Shown here: in pieces, positions 1 to 11,516 of the stretch
How positions within the stretch are numbered: position 1 is the stretch's first letter
How the letters are laid out: every line of letters starts with the position of its first letter
From: Glandiceps talaboti
Lineage: Eukaryota; Hemichordata; Enteropneusta; Spengelidae
Direction: 5' to 3'
Assembly (NCBI RefSeq): GCF_964340395.1
Contig: NC_135565.1
Coordinates: forward strand, 12,311,742 to 12,375,741
DNA length: 64,000 nucleotides
Position numbers and translations under genes: made by a program
Notes under the pieces: model-generated
What the model was told of the DNA's origin: nothing
The model's input: the letters and a program-made list of their open reading frames with translations, nothing else
Databases searched by the model: none

Positions 1-1110
1 AAAAACCAGGAATACAGATAAATAACAATATAAAAACCTGGAATACAGATAAATAACAATGTAAAAACCTGGAATACAGATAAAATAACAATATAAAAAC
101 CAGGAATACAGATAAATAACAATGTAAAAACCTGGAATACAGATAAATAACAATATAAAAACCAGGAATACAGATAAATAACAATATAAAAACCTGAAAT
201 ACAGATAAATAACAATGTAAAAACCAGGAATACAGATAAATAACAATGTAAAAACCAGGAATACAGATAAATAACAATATAAAACCTGAAATACAGATAA
301 AATAACAATATAAAAACCTGAAATACAGATAAATAACAATGTAAAAACCTGGAATACAGATAAATAACAATATAAAAACCAGGAATACAGATAAATAACA
401 ATGTAAAAACCTGGAATACAGATAAAATAACAATGTAAAAACCTGGAATACAGATAAAATAACAATGTAAAAACCTGGAATACAGATAAATAACAATGTA
501 AAAACCAGGAATACAGATAAATAACAATGTAAAAACCTGGAATACAGATAAAATAACAATGTAAAAACCTGGAATACAGATAAATAACTGTAAAAACCAG
601 GAATACAGATAAATAATAATGTAAAAAACCTGGAATACAGATAAATAACAATATAAAAACCTGGAATACAGATAAATAACAATATAAAAACCTGGAATAC
701 AGATAAATAACAATGTAAAAACCAGGAATACAGATAAATAATAATGTAAAAAACCTGGAATACAGATAAATAACAATATGAAAACCTGGAATACAGATAA
801 ATAACAATGTAAAAAACCTGGAATACAGAAAAATAACAATGTAAAAACCTTGAATACAGAAAAATAACAATATAAAAACCTGGAATACAGATAAATAACA
901 ATATAAAAACCAGGAATACAGATAGAATAACAATATAAAAACCAGGAATACAGATAAAATAACAATATAAAAACCTGAAATACAGATAAATAACAATATA
1001 AAAACCAGGAATACAGATAAAATAACAATATAAAAACCTGGAATACAGATAAAATAACAACGTAAAAAACCAGGAATACAGATAAATAACAATGTAAAAA
1101 ACCAGGAATG
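1..1110. repeat. 31-bp AT-rich minisatellite, about 36 copies
   Basis: Direct tandem repeat of a 31-bp unit, roughly AAAAACCWGG followed by AATACAGATAAATAACAATRT. Variation is limited: CCTGG or CCAGG, AATAT or AATGT, and AAATAA or AAAATAA. The array runs off the left edge, so its true length is unknown. It stops sharply near 1110 in unique AT-rich DNA. The two CCWGG variants are interspersed rather than blocked. No open frame runs through it. Confidence 0.95.
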
Positions 1111-2583
1111 GAAACCCTAACTATTAAATGTCAGTCAGAACCCCTTCACTTGAATGATACATTGAAAATTTGTATGATATTGTCGTGATATCAAACTAAA
1201 AATAAAACCATGATAACAACATATGGTGACAATAAATAATACATATGTTATAAGCAATGCTGTGAAATATATCTCGTGTGAGACATTAATACAATAACAT
1301 ATACATAAATCCTTGCTAGTGAAAAATATTTGTGAAAAAATATGAAATATATGAAAATGTTTTACAATTGATTCAGCAGAGAAAATGTTATTGAATATAA
1401 TTTAAAATAGGATTAATGAAATATACATAAGGATAATGTGATCAAACCTTTTTGAAAAAAAAAATGTGAACTCGTGAAATAAAGCAATATGTTACAATTG
1501 ATTCAGCAGAGAAAATGTCATTGAAAATATACTTGATAAATATTGTGCATCATATCATATGAAAGAGACAATGATATGAAATATACATCAGCACTATGAA
1601 ATAGAATTATTCGAAAAATAATTGAATTCTTTGGAAATATTTTACAAATGTAATCTATTCCGCAGAGAAAATATATCGTGAAATACATTTATATTTGATG
1701 AGAGACAATGAAATGTATTATAACCGATTGTGACTCATTATCCATACCATATGTGTAGCCATCTGGATTATGACATCATCATTCTATTGTTACATTGTAT
1801 CAATTCAAGATGTCCCCAATTCCAATTTTAAAAAAATGTATTTTTAGTATAAAACAATTTATCACAGTAAAACCGAGACAAGAAAAGGGTAATTAAACTA
1901 ATAGGAGAATTTGTTTTAAATTGACACCAATGAAATTAAATTTGAAGTAGTGTAATTATAATTTAATGATTTTATCGTGTGAGGACATTAGAGAGAAAAA
2001 TAAAAATTAACTATATTTTTGTGACCCTATAGGTAGGGCTAAGGCTATGATGTTCCCACACAAAAAATTTGATGGTTCTCTTTATTTGTCTAAATTTTTA
2101 CCAGCTTCATTGTCCATTGGTTGCATGTAGTATGTTTAAAGTGGTGGTATGGATGACAAATGTGTTTTTATTTCGGATTTTTAATTCATTAATGTTTATT
2201 GGCTTGAAAAAAATTGTGAAATGTATACAAATTCTATGTTTGGAACTCAATAAATTGCAAAAAAAATAAAAGATGTGACTATGTAAAATATTTTTTATTG
2301 TACGTACAATAACACCATTTACACACAAAAATTGTGTTATGATAATTGTAGCATGTCATGTTGGCATAGAGTACATACTATTGTTGACATTGTACATAGG
2401 TACCTTGCCAATGTAAATTGTCCCAGAATTTCCCTGTATCTGTAATATTCTCCTACCTTTACCCATAGACCCTTCACTGTGGAAGGTCTATGCTTCACCC
2501 AAAACATAATTTGGTATGTGTTTATGTAGCCTAGAAAAAAACTTAGCTATCTGGTTTGAAAATGTCCTTTTTCAGAATACCAT
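1111..2583. other. AT-rich non-coding DNA with a degenerate repeat
   Basis: No coding region seen. Three related segments begin near 1359, 1491 and 1640. They share a motif like TTACAATTGATTCAGCAGAG followed by AAAATGT, which points to a decayed tandem duplication with a period of about 130-145 bp. Around 2290-2312 there is a palindromic core, ATTGTACGTACAATAA, of the same kind as in the TTAA-flanked MITE at 17616 and the element at 10304, so this is probably a decayed copy. Confidence 0.5.
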
Positions 2584-2745
2584 CAAGCCAGTATGTTCAA
2601 ATCACATCACAGCCTAGTCACTGGGCTACACAATTGTGGGCTGCACTGTCAAGCCGGTATGTTTGACTCAGATCCACAGCCTAATCACTGGGCTACACAA
2701 TTGTGGGCCGCACTGTCAAGCCAGTATGTCGAGTCAGATGGGCTA
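2584..2745. repeat. 66-67 bp tandem repeat, about 2.5 copies
   Basis: Copies start with CAAGCCRGTATGT at 2584, 2650 and 2717. The unit includes CACTGGGCTACACAATTGTG. The third copy is partial. The region is non-coding. Confidence 0.8.
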
Positions 2746-3071
2746 GTGTTTATTACCTAGAGAGCAAGGTGAACACCACACAGTGAACAACACACAGCTT
2801 GCCCACAAACGATATTACCATTTTTCAATGAAAAACAACCTTTTTGTCATTCAATTAAATGAATCCTTGCTTTCTGTTCAGTTATCCTCTATGGGCATCG
2901 GAGGAACAGAAAGATAAAAAATGATGTCCTACACCACTTTAAACATATTGTTTATTATATCATTTAGAAGGGCAGAGACAATACAATTGTATGCTGTTGA
3001 TGTCCATGATAAAGACCAATTCTGTATGTAATGTGATCATAGATCACATAAATCATACTAATATACTCTAA
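2746..3071. other. Non-coding, nothing recognised
   Basis: AT-rich DNA without a supportable gene, RNA or repeat. Confidence 0.4.
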
Positions 3072-3560
3072 ATCTAGATATTTCTGTCACTAGAAAAAAT
3101 TCAATTTTACAATCTACAGCTAGTTCTCGTAGACTATTTTTTTTTTACTAATGACCAGACTGGTACATTGTGTTCACAAATAAGCAGGCATTTTAGTCAC
3201 TTCTTGTATTTTTTGCGTTTTTATTTTCCACTTTAATAAGTAAACGTACATATTTTCACACTGGAAAATTTAGTATTTTTTGCAATCTTCAGCTAATTCG
3301 CAAAGACTAATTTTAACTAATTACCAGACTGGTACACTGTGTTCATGTACAATAAGGCATTGTAGTCACTACTAATTACCAGACTGGTACATTGTGTTGG
3401 TGTACAAGAATGTATTTTAATCACGACTTATTTTTACTAATTACCAGACTGGTACATTGTGTTCATGTGCAAGCAGGCATTTTAATTACTACTTATTTTC
3501 GCATTTTTGTTCTCAACCGAAATAAGCAGAAAATAAGTCATCAGTTAAAATTTCAAGCTT
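3072..3560 (+). repeat. Dispersed repeat with internal tandem copies (first copy)
   Basis: Contains four copies of a segment with CCAGACTGGTACATTGTGTT, near 3155, 3325, 3380 and 3445. The left part (CACTAGAAAA, then CAATTTTACA and AGCTAGTTCTC) and the right part (AACCGAAATAAGCAGAAA) match 18063-18275, which has only one internal unit. This is therefore an interspersed repeat whose core was amplified here. No coding capacity or terminal inverted repeat was seen. Confidence 0.75.
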
Positions 3561-4419
3561 TACAGTAATTCGTTTACTTTGTGGATTATCTTAGAGATTC
3601 TTAGTGATCAATATAAATATTGCAAGGTACAGAATAGTATAACAGAAGCCCATGACGTGCAAGTGCAAGTGTGGTGTACTCTGGGTATTTGCACGAGTTA
3701 GTGCTTCCAGTGTTATGTGTGCCTGTACTTTCACAAGCGTAGCGAGCTCTTCCACTGTACAACGGTCCACAAAACTGATATCCAGGCCGTAAAGATTAAT
3801 ATGTATTTTACAATCATGATCATACAAACTAAACATCTCCATTGTAGCTGTATGTGTGGATGTAGTAAAATAAGGACAAGTACCCTGGATGACATCATTC
3901 AGATATGTATGAATTATTCATAAGTATGTTAATTAATTATTTAAACTGATGAATTAGAAATGAAGCTGCGAGGTCAGTGATAAGTTATTGAATTTATAAA
4001 CGAAAAACAAAAATGAAAATAAAGTTTTATTCACAACTTACAATGTATATATTATGTATCACTCGAGACTTGGCAACTATGCTCAAGGGTAAGCCAGCTG
4101 AAACAAAATTAGAATTTAAGTATAATATATAAACAAAGCATTGCTACCATGTCTGCAGATATTACAAAGAAAGAAATGTGATGCCTGTCACAATGATAGA
4201 TATAATCCTGAGTATTATAATAACAGCTGGTGAGATAGACTGACTGAACTGAACAAATAGGAGACGGAAACACAGTCAAACCACATGTATTCATTATATA
4301 AATTAATAACATAAATAATATTTTTCACCATATTCTGATGAGATGTAACAGAAAATAGGAGTCAAATCTGCATATATCTAAATGATGATGTGCTTTTGTT
4401 AGAAAATATAGAATATGGA
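3561..4419. other. Non-coding, nothing recognised
   Basis: No exon with a protein I can recognise. The short open frames present are AT-rich and lack family motifs. Confidence 0.4.
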
Positions 4420-4690
4420 CAGGGGTGAACAAATCCACTGGTCCTGGGTCCGGGACTAGCAATTTTTTTGGGTGGACCACACAAATTTTACCTTGTCTGG
4501 TCCATCGGACCAGTACCTTACTGTTAATAACTACAATGTATGTTAAAAAGTCGTCTGAATATACAGATTCATAGGCAAGATTTAATGCTTCACATTAGCG
4601 GGACCTTGGACCTCTAATTCTTTCAGCAGGACCACTAGATTTTTTAAGGCACAGGAACCACCAGTTCACAAAACGATTTGTTCACCCCTG
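4420..4690. mobile_element. hAT-like MITE, 271 bp
   Basis: Terminal inverted repeats CAGGGGTGAACAAATC (4420-4435) and its exact complement at 4675-4690. The CAGGGG start is typical of hAT termini. The interior holds several short GGTCC/GGACC inverted motifs and no open frame. I could not find an 8-bp target duplication. Instead, about 45 bp on each side (AAATGATG...TAGAATATGGA) resemble each other, so the element lies between two halves of an older local duplication. Confidence 0.75.
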
Positions 4691-5505
4691 ATACATGTAA
4701 ATGATGTGCTTCTGGTAGGAAATTTAGAATATGGATTTAGAGAGAAGTTAAAATGACACAACAAGCTTCAGTATAATCTTCCTGTTATTACTCACATAAA
4801 ACCTAGCATATTACTCAATGTATGCCTTCTATTAAAATTATGGTGCCCACCAAGAAATTGAATGTTTATGATGCACCTAGGCAGTAATATTCTATTGCAG
4901 GTACTGAGAACTCGTCATTGGCAAATTTTAATTATTCGGGGAAAAATGTGAAATATTCAGACATGTTCAATTTATATTAATTTGGCATATTAATATATAT
5001 CTAAATGAGGCAATATATATTGAATAATTATATATGTTGTAATCTCATCCCCAGGACATAGAAAAAAACAACAACATTAAACCTGGTTTGATAAAATTTA
5101 TAGCCATCTCAGAACATGTTTAATATTGTATATACATATAAATTATCACAATTCATGAATGCTAATGGTGTGCATTATAACATTGTCATTTATCATTATG
5201 GGTGTGAAAGCATGATTGATGTCTCTCTTGTCTGTATATATGTACATTTAATAAATCATTCTGTTGTACATTGATTAATTGATGTAAAACGTACTCTATA
5301 TATTACAGCTTTTTCACTCACAACTAAGTTATATTGTGTATGTTTTGTACAGGACCGTTTGATGAATATTTTAATATGAAGTGTTCCATTTTGTCCAGCG
5401 TCAATGCTGCGAAGATATTTTTTTTGAGTATGAATATTGAATATTATTCGATACTTAAAGGTGCCCTAGGCAATATATATGTATATAATAATATATATAA
5501 TAATA

Positions 5506-5507
<2 letters not shown>
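4691..5507. other. Non-coding DNA upstream of the nuclear receptor exons
   Basis: Probably intronic, because the receptor exon at 5940 must be preceded by an exon for the first zinc finger. I searched for the usual CxVCGD...CEGCK coding pattern followed by a GT donor and did not find it in the window. Confidence 0.4.

Positions 5508-5589
<82 letters not shown>
5508..5589. repeat. (CA)n microsatellite
   Basis: About 41 uninterrupted CA units, preceded by an ATAATA tract. The apparent open frames through it are repeat artefacts. Confidence 0.97.
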
Positions 5590-5591
<2 letters not shown>

Positions 5592-5939
5592 AGTACATGT
5601 GATATGTCTATGCAGGAATAAACTGCTCAAGACATATGAATGTAGAGCTGTAATATATATATAGAGATACTCCAAGTAACGACTTACAACATTCCTATTC
5701 TTTAGATTTAGTCTATAATGCTCTGCTACTAATATTGCATCGGGCACATCAGGTTCTCTCCAGTGAGATACTTCTATGAATACATATAATATACGTATAT
5801 GTATACCGTTAGTCATCTGGTGATTGCAACAGAGTAAAGCAATAACTCCTCAATATCCTGCTTGATATTGTGATATATACACGTACCAGGTCAGTTTTCA
5901 GTTTCTAAATTTGAAACCTGTATGTTATTATTATTACAG

Positions 5940-6084
5940 GGGTTTTTCCGACGTAGCAGTAAAAGTGGAAAAGAATACTCCTGTCGTCATGGCAATGGTC
6001 AGTGCATGATTGGTAGAGTGAATCGGAATCGATGTCAGTTCTGTCGATACAAGAAATGTCTAGAAGTCGGCATGTCCAGAGAAG
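5940..6084 (+). CDS. Nuclear receptor exon: second zinc finger
   Basis: Acceptor TTATTACAG before 5940, donor G|GTAGGT after 6084, phase 0 to 1. Encodes GFFRRSSKSGKEYSC onward to GMSRE. All four second-finger cysteines are present. Confidence 0.92.
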
Positions 6085-9000
6085 GTAGGTGTACTCCAAT
6101 ACTCAATTCAATTTATTGTCAATATAGTTTGATTACACTCAAGTAGTCTGCTTAGTCAGATTGCTATACACTTGCCAAACATTTAGTGTAGAGGCCCCAG
6201 GTACCCGTGGTACAAAATCATCACATTCTCTGAACCCCATCAAGCTCAATGAGAAATCTTGAACCAAAAGTTGTTCATGCAAATGAGCAAACCCCAACTA
6301 TGAGAATAATGTAAATTGTATAAGTAGCATCCTAAGCTGACAAATATACTATATTTTGACATTTACATAATTGCCCCCCTCAGAATGCCAGAGATGGCAC
6401 AAAACTAGCTATTGTTGTACTTGGATAAAACTTTTGGTCACCTAGCCTGCCTGACAGCAAACAAATGGTGATGAGTACAATTTATACTTTGGATAACTAT
6501 TATTAATGTCAAAAGTCATCTAGCCCAAGCGTTATTTAACCAGCGGGCGCTAAGAAAAATAACACCTTTTGTTGTTGGTGAATTGAGATCAAGAAGGGAA
6601 AACCTGGGATGTGGTGACCATTTGTGATCATTTTGACCATGCACACATCCTTTCAGTACCTACCTTGTTCTGGAGTAACACTGAATAACTTTTGCTGTGA
6701 TGTTTCAGGAATCTATATATTACATATTCTGATATAACATGTATTGACCATTGTTTAGCACTGTTGTTGCAATATTCACTAAAACACTGTATTGCAAGGA
6801 GGGCTCAAAATTAGCAGTAGTCCCATGTCCAAAGATTACAATGTTTGTCAAGGGGCTACTACAATGGTAGCCCTCTCAGGCTACCACTGATTATGCATGG
6901 TTTCAAGGATGGAAGATTTTTTGTGTTATTTTAATGACATACATGTATTTCCAATAGAGAAACTCTGCTTTCAGTTCAGGAATATGAGACTATTGGTCAC
7001 CATCCTTTGACTACCAATTTTTGAACTTGGTAGCCCACTGAGACTACGAAAGAAAAAAGTTAATTTCAAGCCCAGTTGTATTCGATTATATATTCTGATA
7101 TCGCATATATTGACCATTACAGCTGTCAGGGTAGGAAGAGTACCAACGCAACGACCAAACAGACCCAGACCAAAGATAGAGAAATCAATCGGGGACGTCG
7201 ACATATCGGACTCTGAAAGCAGTGAAAGCAGCAAACCTGATACACAGCGGCCAATGAATGGACAGACGGTGGAGAAATCAGCTGAAGAAACGGCTGAACA
7301 GTTATTAAAAGCCAAACAAGCAGAGATGTATGAACTAGTTAGTGTAGTATCATACGCTTATCAAGTCACATGTCTATATAACAGTAAAAATGCACCAACA
7401 CTCAGGAACAAGCCAGATGTAAGTATATTTCTGTTTCCATGGCAGCATACTTCTAACATATGTAATAATAATTGATCTCCATGTTATGCGAGTGTTTGGG
7501 ATATTTGCACAGTTGATTGCAGTGTTAACTCGCTACACTCATGAAAGTACTGGTGCAGAGAACACTGCAAGCACTCAAAAAAATACTCCAAGTACAACAC
7601 ACTGCACTCGTGCGTCATGCGATTCTGTCATACAGTTCTATAATGTTTTTGATGTGTTTGACTTTCAGAAAGATACAACTACCTCAAATAGTGATTCAAT
7701 GACCATAGATATCAACTCATCCATTGCATCAACAACTCCACTTTCTTCCAACGTTGACATAAACCAACAACACTGGGTACAGGTGGCCGATCTGATGACA
7801 TCAGCAATACGTGGTCAGGTGGAATACGCCAAGGCAGTGCCAGGTTATAGGAACCTATCTCAGGAAGACCAGCTAATCCTACTCAAAGGCAGTTTCTTTG
7901 AGATTTGGCTTTTACGGATGGTGTCACTTTACCAGGCAGAGAAAGAGTATGGAGGTTCCAACGGTGATAATAGCAAGTTGTCGTTATGGAAGGATTTGTT
8001 AGGAATACTGGATCCTGATTTCAGCATTGCTGTCGCCACGTTTGCAGAATCTCTTAGTCAACTGCCAATGGTTGAAACAGAAACAGCATTGTTTGCTGGA
8101 CTTTTACTCGCATGTAAAGGTAATGTGATCTACTACTACTAATATCAAGTTATAGGTAAACTAAGATAGTCACAAACTAAAACTGTTGTCGATATACTAC
8201 TATAGGGAAGAAATCAATTTCAAGTTGGCGGTTCTGCAACCCAGTTTCCGGGGTATTCCAAAGCCTCCCCAACCGTTTGTGGTTTTGCTACTTTGTTACT
8301 GTGCATAATCATGAGACGCTCATTACCGCATGGCATGGCATAATGTATTCAGTGTGAATGGACGTCTGAATATAATCATATCATGATTGACCATGGTTGG
8401 GCCGCAGGAACTGGTTTGTTTCCGTATTATATACTGTGACAAGTATATTTTCATGAGATACATTTTGATACACCGACACACATTTTCCAGAAACTCAAGG
8501 ACACACAGGTCAAGCTTATGTGTCAGCAACCACAAGATGTAGGTGTTTGTCGGCACAATCAAAACTGAAAATTGATTTCTTCCATAAGAAAATCAATCTA
8601 TATGCAAATTAAGATAACTAAAAGCAAACTAAAATTATTGTCAATATACTAGTATGGCAGTCAAGCTATCAGTAAACTTAGACACAAACTAAAACTATTT
8701 TGCAACATGTTCATGTAAACTATAGTATAAATAAATGAACATTACTGTAATTCCACTCACAGGAGGGTAGCATCTCTGATAGTAGCCACATATTCAACCT
8801 CATTCAGTGTTTGCACTATCTTGATTACAGGGTGATTATATCCACATAACCAAGGCACCCACTTATGTAATCAACCACGTGCAACAAGTAGTTTTAGTTC
8901 GTGACTGTCTTAGTTTGCCAATAGCGTGTTTTCCATAGTCGTACCTCCATCCCATTTCTCTGAAGATAGGTGTCTGATAAAGATGAGAATTTTAGTACCA

Positions 9001-10872
9001 TATTTCATTTTCGCAATACGTCATATTCTGGTTACTGAAGTTCCAGCGATTTGTCAGGCAAGCACCAGAAAGAGAGTCCACCAGATGTGCCAAACTGTTG
9101 TCATGGCAACTGGTTGCATGAAGCAGTGAATGAAATTTGTACAAAGAACTCACATTAGTGATTGGGCATGTTGTGATCACTGGTACTGTGGTAGTAAGTA
9201 AACCATGAATGGTAACTGCTGTCTGCTGTCTTTGTGCTACAATACTCCATTATAATCTGGTCCTCACTTCCTGCTATCAAATGACTTTTGAAGAGCACTC
9301 CTAGTGGCCAAACTGTGAAATCTTTTGTCTTTCCTGTAACCATATTACCTGGGTTCTGAAACCTTGTTGAGAACACAGCATGGATAGTTTATACCCACTG
9401 AACTGACATACTATATCCATGTACAAGCTGTTGTACAGAGTGTCAGTAATCACATAGTAATAGTATTATCTGCCATTACTAACAAAATATAATTAAAAAG
9501 TAAATATTAAAGATACTTCGAATATTTAAGATATTTAAAATTGTATCAGCTTGCCAAAATATAATATTATCGTTAAATAGAAGTATGCAAACATATTTCA
9601 TTTTTATTATGAGCATAAATATGGTAGTTGTGCCAATCTCAATCAAGCAGTCATTCATCCACCACACACAAGGCACCGCTCTCTGATTATACAACAATAA
9701 AAAACACCAGTGCATTTGCTTGAATGAAGTGAGCCAAGGAAAGACTTCACACAAAGACAAAAATGGGGTGAAACAGTAATACAACTGTTACAAAAACACC
9801 GGTAAGAGCCTGTGATGTAGGTTCAGGTGAAGCTTTTATCACATTGTTTATATCTGGAAGTTATAATGTAGCAGTGATAGTTGGATTTAACAGCAATAAT
9901 GTGCAGTGTTCTATCAGAAAATAGAATTATGGGATCCTGGAGCCATGTAGTGTTTCTGCTGTGATAGGTTAACCACATTAATTAAAATATAATATCTTTG
10001 CATAAACCTTGACTCAATCTTACTTAGGGAAGAAATCAATTTCAAGTTCGCAGTTCCGTGCCCGGTTTCAGCAGTGTCTTGCTTATGTGGATATAATCAC
10101 CCTGATATCAAGATTTTATTGCAAATGGCGAAGACACAAAATAGGAAAATGAATGACCTGTCCTACATCATACATGTGTACATGTTTACTTCATGTACCA
10201 CGACATGGATAAAGACCACAAAGTTAAAGACCACAAAGTTTACAAACTCAAATTGGAATTCAAAATGTAAAACATTATACTGTCTCGGCAAAACATAGTT
10301 TAAACTGGAAATTGTATTTACCAGTTTCTACTCGCAAATATCAATTAGTCATGCTCGATAAATTACAAACCATTGAAAAAATGTGGAAAATGTTTGTTAT
10401 TGTACGTACAATAACAAACTTTTTTTTATTTACACTTTTTGCCTCTTTTTGCAATTTGTTGAGTACAAGGATGTGGTATAAGTTATTTTATGTTGTATTT
10501 TTTCAAGTAGAAAAACATATTATAGTTTTATAACATAAAATTCCAAAAATGAATACCTAATTTTAATCCATATGGTTACTTTAATGAGTTTGTCTTTGTT
10601 TCCCTATCTTATCAGATCGACCAGGCCTTGTGAACCCAGCCAGTGTGGAACAATTACAAGCTAAGTTTTTAGAAGCATTAAAAGTGCAACTGGAAGGCAA
10701 TCATCCCCTAGATGCCAGTACTTTATTTAATCTCTTACTCAACAAAACTCAGGAGCTACAAGCACTCAACATAAAACACAGAGAGTATGTTCATCGGAAC
10801 CACCAGCTATGGCCAAACGCACCCTTGCCAGCATTGTACGGAGAAATGATGGACCTAGCTGTCAATCCATAA
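5940..10872 (+). CDS. NR1-type nuclear receptor, 3' part of gene (four exons)
   Basis: Ligand-regulated transcription factor. Coding exons are 5940-6084, 7123-7418, 7669-8119 and 10616-10872. All borders are GT..AG and phases agree (0, 1, 0, 1), giving the last 382 residues. Visible parts: second zinc finger starting GFFRR, with Cys-x6-Cys-x9-Cys-x2-Cys and then KKCLEVGMSREA; C-terminal extension VRVGRVPTQRP; acidic/serine hinge; ligand-binding domain with the signature VEYAKAVPGYRNLSQEDQ followed by LILLKG; AF-2 helix LPALYGEMMDL, which fits the activation motif. The GMSRxAVRxGRVP run is typical of the E75/Rev-erb/PPAR side of subfamily NR1. The D-box has six residues between its cysteines, where E75 and Rev-erb have five. 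The intron before GFFRR is at the position common in NR genes. The P-box exon and N-terminus lie upstream and were not found. Exact NR1 group is undecided. Confidence 0.9.
6085..7122 (+). other. Intron of the nuclear receptor gene
   Basis: Non-coding. Segments near 6720-6755 and 7084-7121 are similar (both contain ATATTCTGATAT and TATTGACCATT). The second ends at the 3' splice site, so the acceptor region lies in a local duplication. Two shorter segments at about 6795-6890 and 7005-7040 share TAGCCC/CTACCA motifs. Confidence 0.55.
7123..7418 (+). CDS. Nuclear receptor exon: C-terminal extension, hinge, start of LBD
   Basis: Acceptor CCATTACAG, donor GAT|GTAAGT, phase 1 to 0. Begins AVRVGRVPTQRPNRPRPK, followed by a Ser/Asp/Glu-rich hinge, then an amphipathic stretch (AEQLLKAKQAEMYELVSVVS) that looks like helix 1 of the LBD. 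Confidence 0.9.
7669..8119 (+). CDS. Nuclear receptor exon: LBD helices 3 to about 8
   Basis: Acceptor GACTTTCAG, donor AAAG|GTAATG, phase 0 to 1. A Ser/Thr/Asn-rich insert of about 30 residues comes first, then HWVQVADLMTSAIRGQVEYA, the LBD signature PGYRNLSQEDQLILLKG, and LFAGLLLACKG at the end. The long insert between helix 1 and helix 3 is a low-complexity loop. Confidence 0.92.
8205..8584. mobile_element. Tc1/mariner-like MITE, 380 bp, TA target duplication
   Basis: Left end GGGAAGAAATCAATTT, right end complementary apart from the outermost base (TGGAAGAAATCAATTT on the other strand). A TA dinucleotide flanks each side (8203-8204 and 8585-8586). No open frame of interest. A truncated left end of the same family lies at 10025-10075. 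The element is inside the nuclear receptor intron. Confidence 0.75.
8585..10303 (+). other. Nuclear receptor intron with repeat fragments
   Basis: Non-coding. Just outside the MITE, segments around 8171-8200, 8620-8655 and 8680-8700 share CAAACTAAAACT and ATATACTA motifs. A segment of about 33 bp near 8819-8851 (core GGGTGATTATATCCACATAA) occurs inverted near 10084-10116. A partial copy of the 8205 MITE begins at 10025. Confidence 0.5.
10304..10580. mobile_element. Diverged TTAA-flanked MITE with a palindromic core
   Basis: Right end ATATGGTTACT followed by TTAA at 10581-10584, matching the end of the element at 17616-17853. The internal core GTTTGTTATTGTAC plus its complement (about 10393-10420) is a perfect palindrome shared with that element. 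The left end near TTAA 10300-10303 is poorly conserved, so that boundary is tentative. The right end is about 35 bp before the last receptor exon. Confidence 0.55.
10616..10872 (+). CDS. Nuclear receptor last exon: LBD helices 9-12 and stop
   Basis: Acceptor CTTATCAG, phase 1, stop TAA at 10870-10872. Encodes DRPGLVNPASVEQLQAKFLE through a leucine-rich helix to LPALYGEMMDLAVNP. The AF-2 core LYGEMM keeps the conserved glutamate, so ligand-dependent coactivator binding is plausible. Confidence 0.93.
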
Positions 10873-11516
10873 CATATCCCATGCATTTGAACTTCACAAT
10901 CCCTACCTCAAAATGGTATGCTCTCACGACTACTGAGACACCTTTCTGTGATATTTTAGGCCAAGCCATTTTTGTGGAGGGTGGTGGCAAAACTGTGGAA
11001 GTGCTGGTGTCATGTCAGGGTGTAAACGTTATAGTACGTATGTATATCCACAGTTTCAAAAACCAGCTTTCATGTTTAACTTAGGACTATGCTGCATTTT
11101 TTATTTTTTTTTAGTTTCGAATTGCATTCCTTGCCATAAACCTAATTTAGATATCGCTTTCTCAATCATATCATACGATAAACTTCGAAAGAAATATAAA
11201 ATTGATTAATTATGCAAGAATATTTTTGTTTTCGATTTGAAGACATGAAATAGCAAGTTGCCAGAGGTACCGTACTTGATTGCATTCGTCATCACACTCC
11301 AAACAAAGAAATCATATTATGAAAGTACAAAATGAATACATAAAGTCACACACCCATACTCCTAAAGTACAAAATGAATTTTGTGATCTGATATGCAACA
11401 CATCACAATGAAGTGAACTTAAACATGCATTGTGTAACTATGGAAACCATTGAAGATGAGGATACATGTGATTAGCAATAAATAGTATGTTTTAAAACAT
11501 TAACAGATAATGTTTA
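10873..11516 (+). other. Likely 3' UTR of the nuclear receptor gene
   Basis: No coding potential. A candidate polyadenylation signal AATAAA is at about 11477-11482. The UTR end is inferred. Confidence 0.4.

Noticed and set aside
1-1110. CRISPR-like array
   Set aside because: The repeat is continuous with no unique spacers and the window is animal nuclear DNA.
3823-3880. Cys-rich stretch CSCMCGCSK as the missing first zinc finger
   Set aside because: Spacing does not fit CxxC-x13-CxxC, no CEGCK end and no donor at the right phase.
5334-5816. Open frames of His/Thr or Cys/Val through the CA tract
   Set aside because: They are translations of a dinucleotide repeat. The same applies to frames at 24.7-25.0, 27.5-27.8, 28.6-29.0, 33.4-33.8, 34.8-35.0, 41.1-41.5, 59.3-59.5 and 62.0-62.5 kb.
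7486-7668. Extension of the receptor LBD exon to the upstream ATG
   Set aside because: The open frame continues upstream, but ACTTTCAG before 7669 is a good acceptor in phase with the previous donor, and the upstream part lacks NR similarity.
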